In this document: positions 52,258-62,674 of the stretch, one piece after another
Numbering within the stretch: position 1 is the first letter of the stretch
Layout of the letters: each line of letters opens with the position of its first letter
From: Rutidosis leptorrhynchoides
Taxonomy: Eukaryota; Streptophyta; Magnoliopsida; Asterales; Asteraceae
Direction of reading: 5' to 3'
Length of the DNA: 64,000 nucleotides
Assembly (NCBI RefSeq): GCF_046630445.1
Contig: NC_092334.1
Coordinates: 110,975,001 to 111,039,000 of the forward strand
Notes under the pieces: model-generated
Told to the model about the DNA's origin: nothing
The model's database searches: none
The model's input: only the letters and a program-made list of their open reading frames with translations
Translations under genes and position numbers: made by a program

Positions 52258-52269
52258 TGGTATCAGAGC
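52258..52269 (+). promoter_or_regulatory. Primer binding site, tRNA-iMet type (element C)
   Basis: TGGTATCAGAGC, two bases after the LTR end. Confidence 0.9.
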
Positions 52270-52598
52270 GTTGGTCTTAGCGAACCAGGCCTTGCATTAG
52301 TGTGTCTAACTAGTAGTTGTTAGGATACATTAAGTGAGTCTGGACTTTGACCGTGTCTGCCTGTCAAAAGTTTTGCTTATCAATCCTAGTCGGAAATCAT
52401 CTGCTTATCATTCTTAGGGAACTGCCTGCTTATCATTCTTAAGTCTAGACACGTCTTACTTCATTTAGTGCATCGATAGTGTATAGACAAAATTCATATC
52501 CTAGCGTATCTGTTACGATAGACATTGCCTGACGTATTTCAAAGATTCTCCGTAATTCATGGGATTTTGATATTATATATACATATGTAAATTATGTA

Positions 52599-53114
52599 TT
52601 GAAGAGTACCAAACCCAACTCCTATAATCTATTCCAAACCAAAAATTCATTTCTCCGACCATACAAGATGGATTCTTCATCCAGCTCAAATTCCTCCGAC
52701 TTCGATAGCTTCGCCGATATGGATTTCCATTCGAGCTCCGAGAACAGCGTTACCGGAATGGATCAACCAATTTCCCATCATCTATTCTGGATGAAGTGGG
52801 GATGGGTTCGTAATATACTAAATTTTTGGAGGCAAGAAGAAGGTGATCCATTCCATCCACCAAATTGTCCTCTTAACGATGAACCTGAAGCACTTACCGG
52901 CGAACCTATTCGAAACACCATTTTCTCGCTCATTTCTAGAGTATCTCGTCATGATTACATACTATCCCATATTTCAAATCTTGTTCATTCGCTCGTTCCA
53001 ACCGTCAATCATCCCGGTATAATAGAAGAAGTCAACGAACTCCGTGCTCAGGTAGTGGTTTTGGAGAATATGGTGCGAAGGTTACAAACACCAACAGCAG
53101 CACCAGCAGCATAA
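52599..53114 (+). CDS. Small ORF of unknown function, element C copy (171 aa)
   Basis: Intact counterpart of 4817-5251. The first ATG is at 52599; a second at 52668 has a better context (AAGATGG) and begins a Ser-rich stretch matching the other copies, so the protein may be 148 aa. Layout: Ser/Asp-rich N-terminus (to about residue 50), Trp-rich GMDQPISHHLFWMKWGWVR, WRQEEGDPFHPPNCP, EPEALTGEPIRNTIFSLISRVS, then a coiled coil EEVNELRAQVVVLENMVRRL and an Ala/Pro tail. The TAA stop is shared with the copy in A. There is no knuckle or protease. It sits 330 bases after the primer site. It could be a reduced gag, an RNA-binding or multimerising accessory protein, or a captured host fragment; none can be shown. 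Confidence 0.65.
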   Translation: MKSTKPNSYNLFQTKNSFLRPYKMDSSSSSNSSDFDSFADMDFHSSSENSVTGMDQPISHHLFWMKWGWVRNILNFWRQEEGDPFHPPNCPLNDEPEALTGEPIRNTIFSLISRVSRHDYILSHISNLVHSLVPTVNHPGIIEEVNELRAQVVVLENMVRRLQTPTAAPAA

Positions 53115-55910
53115 TCCGTACTACCATCGTCAACGCCGACAGCGCCTTAAATCTCAACATCACAATCTGTATCTCGAATATCAACATCACACGACTCAAT
53201 ATCTGTACTTCGAGTATGATCTTCGTTCTATATATCGTTCTACATCGATTATCTTCGCTTTACGTATCGTATGACGATTATGTAATTTCTAAAGTCTTAG
53301 AGATTATGTAATCTAGAATTAACGATAAATCAAATGAGTTTAATATCTTATTGACTCATTAAATCTATGATTATCTCTGAAGAAAATATATATGCAAGTA
53401 TATTTTCATAAAGATAGTAATTAAAAATTCCTTCGTACAAACTATTAATGATGAAAATATTTTAACGGGTGGGTAGTACCCAAGGAATATTTAGAATTCA
53501 CATTAATAAGTTATATTGTACATTCTTGAATCTGATTCAACGGTTATCTATTATCTTACTTACAACCACCGATATTCGTATCCGCTCACCCCAGAATAAC
53601 CATTTTCAATCAAATTTCATATTCGGATTTTGACCTACCAGAATCCAACAAGTGGCATAAAGAAGAAAACATTGGACAAAAAAAAAAAAAATTGTTAGAA
53701 ACACACGATTTAACTAATTAAAAATCTATTAAGGATTCCACGCTAACTGTTCCGGCTAACTCTGGACAATTAAAATGAATTAAAATATTGATTGTAACAT
53801 ATGAAGCTAAACAATTCTTCAAGCTTGCCACTTGATTTTATCTTAAACCTCATTCGTAACTTGACGATTACAATTCGCATTCAAATCCTTTCATGATTCC
53901 TGAAAACACCTCGACCGAGAAGTTGAACCCGCCGCACCTCGCCTACGGAATGAAGATTTATACATACAGTTATACACCTGAAGAACTCTCGAACCCAAAT
54001 TCATAATTTAACACATAACGTATTGAATCCTTTGCCATTTATTAGCAAGAACAACCCTACAATTCCTTTTCAAGAAGCTAATTTTGTCACAGCTCCACTT
54101 CGACTTTTCAGTGAGATTATTTCTATTATAATCATGATATTTATACCTTGTCCTTTCGCCGTCATTACCGGAAAACCTTTTATATCCCTCGACAACATCA
54201 ACAGGTGCACCAGCAGATCGTTATCCTTTTGGCGAAATCAACAATCAGTATTTTGAAAATCTCGCGAAACTTCTTCCATCATATCTATAATGTCTATCCC
54301 TAAGAATTTCATGATCTGAACGTGAAGTTTCTGAAAAACACCCGGGACTATGAAATAGTTCTTGAAATGCTAACGAAGCAGCAAAAACTGTAAACGACTT
54401 TAACGGTCAAAAGTTTGATGACAAAGAATAGTAAGGTGGTAAAGCTGAAAAAAAAAAAAGTTTGGAACTAGAAAACGGATGAAGCAAAGTATGAAAGAGG
54501 CTGTGGATAAATCACAGGGACTGAACCTGCTCTCAAAGAATACAAACGATTCCGTACCTGCTGAAACCGTCAGTAAGAACCCTACTCTTTATTCAAAACC
54601 TTGCCCGGATGATATTTTTCATCATCATCTTATCTTAGATATTATAAGATATCTTCATATCATTCGTTATACATATTTTTCATATTTCTGGAGATATTTT
54701 TACAACTATTCCTATCTGCGATCATTTATCTCTCCGTAACATCTGCGTTACAATATAAAAGAAACTGTGTTAATTTCTAAATTCTGAAACCTCCGAGATT
54801 AAAATATAAATGATTTGAAGTAGTGTTGGGAACTGATGCATGAATTAGTATAATATAATGAAACTTGATCAACTTCATTATATTACAGTAAGTCATGTTA
54901 AGTTTCTAATGGAATGTGATGATTCACAGTACCGTCATCATGTGCCATGTTACACGGCTCTTACATTCTATCAAGTCTCCAAACATATTAGAACGTATCA
55001 CCTTGATAGTTCTATTTTTCCGGAATATTCGAGTAATTTAACGAATCAAGATCGTGCCATTACAATTTCATTCTAAAACCAATAGCTAGGTTCATTCCAA
55101 ATTTCCTACCTACGAATTTCGGACCATTGTTCGCTTGGCTCGAGGACGGGAAGAAGAAACGAAGGGACAAAACCTCAGAATAGAAATAGGAACATAAACC
55201 ACAGCAAATAAGAGAGAGCATTAACTGTGGATGACAATGATTTTAAGGGACGGGAGTAGGAACATCGAAATATAAGGGAAGGTATAAAACTTAACAACAA
55301 CCCCGAAACTACAAACCGTGCATATCAATACGTATTGCAACGTAAAGGCACGGGAGAATTAAAAACATTATAATTCCAAGGAAAGGATAAAAGAGAATAG
55401 ATTCTTCTGGTGATAGATGAAAAAGAAGAATGAAAGATATGAAAGTTAGAAATATAACAAGGATTAGAATGGGATGGAGCATATTAGCGAATGTCTTAAA
55501 GTAGGAACTAAAGAGAAAGAATAGAAGATGTGGGAAGAAAGAAAGGGAAGGAGGTAAATTTATAGTGAAATATTCGACAAAGAAATCAAAACAGATTGCT
55601 GCGTTAAATCAAAGAAGATCCTGATCGCCGCAAAACTAAATCTTATTACATAAGATTTTCTTTAAAACCCTTAAATCCCGGAAATCGATCATAATCACGT
55701 CATTGGTTACAACAATTCTATATTTACTCATTTCACTCTTTTGTGATAGCTTCGCTCGTGCGTCTCACATAACCGAATCGTTTTATCTAAATCTTTCAAT
55801 AATGATAAAATTTCATTATTACCTCATATTCGTCATGAAAACATTCCTATTGTTATTTATGACAACCTCTACCAAATTTCGAGGACGAAATTTCTTTAAC
55901 GGGTGGGTAC
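53115..55910 (+). other. Element C internal 3' non-coding region
   Basis: No enzyme motif. An internal ACGGGTGGGTAGTACCC tract near 53465 duplicates the purine-rich end tract. The final AAATTTCGAGGACGAAATTT and ACGGGTGGGTAC lead into the 3' LTR, an arrangement I recall from plant Tekay elements. A short frame at 54479-54739 matches 2779-2979 of element A. Confidence 0.6.
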
Positions 55911-58608
55911 TGTAACGACCCGGAAATTTCCGACCAAATTTAAACTCTAATCTCTATATGGTTCCGACACGATAAGCAAAAACCCTAAAGTTGACCCGCA
56001 CTTTTTCGATCGTTCTATACTTATAAGATTAATATTTACATAAATTAAACCTTACCAACATGATAAGCAATCCAAATTGTTGAGACTTATGTTTTCGAAA
56101 AGAGTTTTACACAACGTTTGACCGTCTAGTTTGACCGATGATATCACGAACTATATAACATATGATAATTATACGTTTGTGTATATATATGTATATATAC
56201 ATATTTAACATGGTTTATGGATGTTTTAATATCTCATTTTGTATTAATAACAATAAGTTATAAGTATATTTTGAAACTACTAACTTAAGTTTTCAAAACA
56301 ATAACCATACATAACGTTATTTGATATAAATACTTATGACTTATAATGTTTATACATATAACGTATAAGTAATGTATTTAATCACTTTTAAGGACTTAAA
56401 TACATAAAACAATATAAGTATATTCACAAAAGATAGCTATATTTGAATCCTCGTTCCGTTTTCTCAAAGATTTCTACACGTATATTTAGGGTATATGTAC
56501 CCGTATCATATGCAGCTTCTAGATGTATTTACTATTGGTATATACCAATAAAAATCTGCTCCTTAGCAGCCTTAAATGATTAAGAAACATGTGGAACCAA
56601 CCATTTGTCAAGTAGCATGAATTATTTAGCAAGAAAACAAAGTTAGGTATCTTTTTTTTCCTTTATAACCTAAAAACGTTTTTATGCATGCACACCATTT
56701 CTTCACCCCATTTTCTCATACTTACACTTCCATTTCTCTCTCAAAATACTCTTAACTTCATACTTGATCATCTCCAAGCATTTTCCCCATCATTTAGCTT
56801 CAAAAACCTTACTTAAACACCATAAGAAAACCATACAAAAACACTTCAAGAAATCCTTCCAAGAATACAAACTTACTTCCAATCTTTCATCCAATTCCAT
56901 CACCCTTTTGGTTCTAGCTTTTTACTCCTCTTTTACAGCAACCTTGTCCAAGGAACTTGAGGTAGTATCTATATTCATAACCTTATTCGATTCATATATA
57001 TATAGCTATCATATTTTGTGGTATACAATTTTAACAACAAGAACATAGTTTGAAAGTTTTCAAACTTGTTTGCAAACTAAATAGATCCTTCTAACTTAAC
57101 TTTTAAAATACTTCAAGACCTGTAATATAACTTAAATATATGCTAACTTAACAAGGTATAACTTGGTTTTTCAAAGAATATCTTAAAAACTGTTTTTACG
57201 ACGTCGGAGTGTAACCGGGGACTGTTTTGGGTTGGATAATTAAAAACTATCTTAAACTTTGAATTGGAGGTTTATGTTCTGGAAAAATGATTTTTACTAT
57301 AAATATGTTAACACATAAAAATTTCATGATTTAATTCAAAGTATAAGTATTTTTAGAAAAATGGTCATTAAGTGTTATTTTTTTTGTTTAACTTCATAAG
57401 TTTCACTAAAGTTTTACCTATGCAGTGTGATTTTGAATACAAACCAAGGTATTTTCAGTTCATAGTCTTAAAGAGGGACTCGATCCAAGGAGATGGCAAG
57501 TTGAATCAACAAAAACGGATTTGTAACGAAGAAACTATGACCGAAACAAAATTGGTTATCCTAGACTTGTTTAACTTCGGGATTAATTGGGAAAAATTAA
57601 ATAAATCACATATTTCTAAGATAACATGATATTTTATATATATGTACTTATAATTCAATTTTATATGGTTCAGGATCACCCGTAAACAACACGAGAAGAT
57701 TAATCATAAGATTCCATGTTTGTACGCAACACGTCATTTGACAACACCGGTACTTTATGTACGCAACACGTCATTTGACAACACCGGTACCGTGGGTCAA
57801 GATTAATCTCGACCAATACATATACGATGGGGTTTTATTTATTTCATTGGGGGTTTTATTTATTTCATTGCGGGTATATTAAACATCTAAAAATGAACCA
57901 TTAAAATTGAATTACTAACAACGAGCTGCTAACTACGGACTAAGGAATTATTCAAAGTATTAAAAGTATAACAAGTATATATATGTGACGTTTGTTTAAA
58001 AAGAAAAGGTATTGATATATTATATATGGATAGGTTCGTGATATCAACCGGAGACCAAGTCAAATTATATATATCTTCAAGACGAAAGTGAGTATATAGT
58101 CCCACTTTTAAACTCTAAATATTTCGGGATGAGAATACATGTATTTTATGTTTTACGTTATGGACACAAGTAACTGAAAAATATATTCTACGTTGAGTTG
58201 TACCACTGGCATACTTCCCTGTAGCTTGGTAACTAATATTTACAGCGGTATTGTAAACGCGAATCCTGTTGATAGATCTATCGGGCCTGACAACCCCAAC
58301 CGGACTGGACGACCAGTATTCAACGGTTGCACAGTACTTCGTTTCGTGACTACACTTGGTACAGTGTAGTAAGATTTCATATTAAAGGGAATATGCGACG
58401 TGATTAATTGTTAAGTATGGTTACCAAGTGCTCAACCACTTAGAATATTTTTATTAAAATGTTTATATATGAAATCTTGTGGTCTATATTTATATCGCTG
58501 TCGACATTAAACCTATATCTCACCAACTTTATGTTGACATTTTAAAGCATGTTATTCTCAGGTATGAATTAAGTCTTCCGCTGTGCATTATCTCGTACTA
58601 AGGATACT
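55911..58608 (+). repeat. 3' LTR of element C (interrupted)
   Basis: Copy of 49274-51971. It stops at GGATACT, where Athila-2 begins. The remaining ~284 bases should lie beyond Athila-2 outside the window. Confidence 0.92.
58604..58608. repeat. Predicted target site duplication of Athila-2 (left copy)
   Basis: ATACT directly precedes the TGAT terminus. The uninterrupted LTR at 51967 reads ATACTACTTGAGG, so the right copy should be ATACTACTTG beyond the window. Confidence 0.7.
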
Positions 58609-60593
58609 TGATGTCGAACGAGGTGTATATAAAATAGCTTATATTTTACGCAGAAAATACTATTAAATACGATACAATTTTACACAAGATATTTATTTAT
58701 TTATAGAATGGATATACTTAAACCTTGCTACAACACTTATAGGCAGTGTACCTAATCGTACAGTAGTGTAGTTTTTAGTAAGTCCGGTTCGTTCCACAGG
58801 GAAATCTTTAAACAAAGCTCAACGCTATATTAGTTTACTTTTATAAAAATACAAATATATATATAAGTGATATTATTATTATAAAGGGGGGTTTTTACCG
58901 TTTAATGACCGGTTTGTCGATTTTAAAACTTTAGTCGCAGTTAAAACCTAATGTAAAATATAAAATAAATACAAGACTTTAAATTAAAGCGTAAAGTAAA
59001 TAACGATAATGAAATTGCGAATAATAAAAATGCGATAAAATTAAATTGCGATAATTAAAAGTACGATAATTAAAAGTGCGATTAAATAAAATAACAATAA
59101 ATAAAAGTGCGATAATTAGAAGTGCAATTAAATATAAAATAAAGGAAATTAAATATAAAATAAAAGAATTATGCTTATTTAAACTTCCGTAATCATGATG
59201 TTTGACGTGTTGATTTTAGTTTTATGCCCATGGGTTAATTGTCCTTTGTCCTGGATTATTCAATATGTCCGTCTGGTTTTTGTCCATAACAGTCCATCAG
59301 TCATAAATATAAATTGCAAGTGTCCTTGTCAAATTATTATTATACCCGAAGATAAATATTCCAACTAATTGGGGATTCGAATTGTAACAAGGTTTTAATA
59401 CTTTGTTTAATGAATACACCAGGTTATCGACTGCGTGTAAACCAAGGTTTTACTACTTTGTTAACAATTACACCAATTACCCTTGAATGTAATTTCACCC
59501 CTGTTTTAATTATTCTAGTGGCTATTAATCCATTCCCGTGTCCGGTTAAATGAACGATTATTCGTACATATAAATACCCCGCCCATCGTGTCCGATCGAG
59601 TGTATATGGTAATTTATAGGGACGCCCAATTGTAAATCTTTATATTAACATTAACAAACTTTCATTTAGTTAAACAAATATAAAGCCCATTAATAGCCCA
59701 TAGTCTAGTTTCTACAAGTGTCGTTCTTTTGTCCAAACCCCAATTATGGTACAAAGCCCAATTACCCAATTTTAGTAATTAGCCCAACATCATGATTACT
59801 TCGTTTTAAATAAGCATAATAATAACTTAGCTACGAGACATTAATATAAAAAGGTTGAACATAACTTACAATGATTAAAAATAGCGTAGCGTTACACGGA
59901 CAGAATTTCGACTTACACCCTTACAACATTCGCTAACATACCCTTATTATTAGAATTATAATTAAAATTAAAATATAAATTATAAATATATATTACTTCG
60001 TATGAATGAGAAGAAAAATGATGATGATTTTGATCAGAATTCGGGTTGATTTATAGCCAGGAATGATTTTTGGGGCTCCGCGACTCGCGGCCAAATAGCC
60101 TTAAAACTCCGCGAGTCGCGGAGAGGTATTTTCAGTTTTCACCCTTGGAGTTTCCTGCTGCCGACGGTTTTAAATATATATATATAATATATATATAATT
60201 AATATAATTAATTATATATTATATTATATTTATATACATAGTTAACTTGTAATTTTTAGTCCGTTGCGTCGAGCGTTAAGAGTTGACTCTAGTCCCGGTT
60301 CCGGATTTTCGAACGTCCTCGCGTACAATTTAATATCTTGTACTTTGCGTTTTGAATCTTGTACTCTTGTGATTTCGAGGCGTTTCTTATCAATAATTGG
60401 AACTTTTTTTTGATTGTCTTTTGTTCTTTTGAGCTTTTTGGTCGTTTGCGTCTTCAAATCGTCGAATCTGTCTTTTGTCTTCACCTTTTATTATTTAAAC
60501 GAATATCACTTGTAAATAGAACAATTGCAACTAAAAGCTTGTCTTTCTTGAGGAATAATGCTATGAAATATATGTTCGTTTTTAGCATTATCA
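58609..60593 (-). repeat. 3' LTR of Athila-2 (1985 bp)
   Basis: Similar to the Athila-1 LTRs but without the long (AT)n runs and with a different segment around 59985-60060. Palindromes at 60076-60090 and 60107-60123; TATA-like TATAAATC (minus) at 60048-60055. Confidence 0.9.
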
Positions 60594-62674
60594 AATATTC
60601 CCACACTTGAGCGTTGCTTGTCCTCAAGCAATATCGTCTTGAAATACTAGAATCACTTTTTTATTCTTCACACTTTGTACATCAGTGATTTCTATACGGC
60701 GGTATAAACAATGGTAGTAACGATATGGTTTACAGTCCCACATGACTATAAAAATTTAGATCCATTAAGGAAATTGGATCTTTATGAAAACATTTGATCT
60801 TTTGAAAATTAAATCTAGTTTTTACCCTAGATAAATTTTCCGGAATAACCCTTTACCGGTGTTTGCAAAATATTTTTGTGGGTTTGGTGGGTTTCAGATT
60901 TGAAAATTTTAGCTCAAAACTTGCGGTTTTGTGTCACCCACTTGCTAACCTTGTATTTGGAAAGCAACACGTCCAGTTTACTTGTTCCGTATATTACCTT
61001 TCGGCAAACTACCGTCCGGTTGTAAAGGAAAGCGTTGAACAAGCAACTGTTAAGGCAATGTCCCGTGACATGCTTTTGATTATGGTCTATAACGTGTCGG
61101 ACGCAATTACTATCCTTGGTAGGAGCAATAGTAAAGCTCACCCTTATAATTTGTCGGTCTGGCACAAAGTCCTGTCTTTGACCATGCTATGCAACCACCG
61201 TTCTTACGGTTGACACCCGATTTAATTCAGGTGACCTAATGAATTCCAGGTGAATTCCTAGGATTTTACGTTCAATGGTAATGAACGTATTGAAAATAGG
61301 GTTTTCAGAAAACAAATCGGTTTGTATTTTTGATCAAAATATTTTCTCGTTTAAGCTCGAGTTTAGATATCATCGAATTCCATGAGTTTGTAATTCTCAA
61401 TCTTTAAGGTCAATCTCTAGGATTGAGTAATATCAGTCTTAAAAGCTGATTTTTAATCTTTAAGGAGATTATCCTTTCTGGGGATCTGATTCATTAGTCT
61501 TATCCAGCTAATTTGCACGGTGCCTCCCCATTGTACGAGATAAATCCTTCTCATGGTTAGGATAAATCTGACCACTTGGCGACCCTGTTTAATGCTGAGG
61601 TCCGTGGATTTCCTGCTGATTTTAGTGATGACTTTTCTAGATTTTTCGTCAACCTACAGCTGGTCTGAACGACAACTTCATGACCTAAATCAAGAAGCGC
61701 GTGTCTTTTTCGGAAGACTTTACTTCCTTTTAATGATGGAATTGATTCATCGTGTAGATCCATCTCTTCTTTTCTTTCATCGGGTAAAACAGTTTAGTTT
61801 AGTTCAAAGCAAAAGTATTTTCAGTTATTTGTTACAGATATATGTGACATATGTTTAAAATAACTTGGTAAATTTTCCCACACTTGGCTTTTTATTTTTC
61901 TTTTTATCGTCCTCTATTCCATTTTAAATGAATTTTGACGTTTTAGTTTGTTTCTCAATTTATGTCCTTTTTGAGGTAACAATAATTTCGGTGTTAAAAC
62001 CTAGTTTTATCGTTCATAAATATGTATAAACATGATTTTGAATTCATTTAATTGAAAATTTTGAAAAATTTTACTAGAATTGGGTAGTCAGTATATAAGA
62101 CCAGGGCTGTTCTTTATTATCAGAGAGCACTAGATTCTAATACAACTACTGCTTTACTAGTATTTTTAATGGTAACCAAGTGTTTATAAAAATTTTAAAA
62201 TCCGAAAGAATTTAATCCCTTCCCACACTTAAGATCTTGCAATGCCCTCATTTGCAAGAAATCAGTAACAAATTATATTATTGAGGGTGATTTGTGTGAA
62301 AATGATTAAATTTTTACCAAAGTTTCCAAATATATTGGCGTTTGTTTGCTGAATGATAAATGGTGCACGTCATTTGTTCATTCCGTCTTGTTGTTATTTC
62401 ACATATATTTTGCATCATTGTCGTCAAAATTAGTTGCTTTTGCTGAACTTAATGCCAGTCTTTGAAAACGCGTTGTTTTACCCTGTTGTGTACATAAGAT
62501 AAACTGCAAACATATATACATATTTTTGAAGTTTGGTTTATTACCCCACATTCAAAAATTATTAAAATCTAAGAATAAAAGTTAGAAATTATAAAAATGA
62601 TTACAATATAAACAAAAATATTAAATGTATCAATAATTACAAATTACAAAATAATAAAAAATAAAATAAGTAAA
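60594..62674 (-). other. Athila-2 3' non-coding region
   Basis: 60594-62337 aligns with 10974-12739 of Athila-1, including the CCCACACTTGAG polypurine-like site (60600-60611, plus strand). 62338-62674 is specific to this element, AT-rich, no feature seen. Confidence 0.7.

Larger units (their letters stand above)
49274..58608 (+). mobile_element. Element C: young Tekay-like LTR element without pol
   Basis: 5' LTR 49274-52255, internal 52256-55910, 3' LTR from 55911 until cut by Athila-2 at 58608. The two LTRs align with constant offset 6637 over about 2.7 kb and, by eye, differ at about seven sites. The internal region is 3.65 kb with one intact ORF (52599-53114) and no enzyme domains. The 5-bp flank ACAGC (49269-49273) is the expected TSD; its partner lies beyond the window. 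Same family as A and B. Confidence 0.85.
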
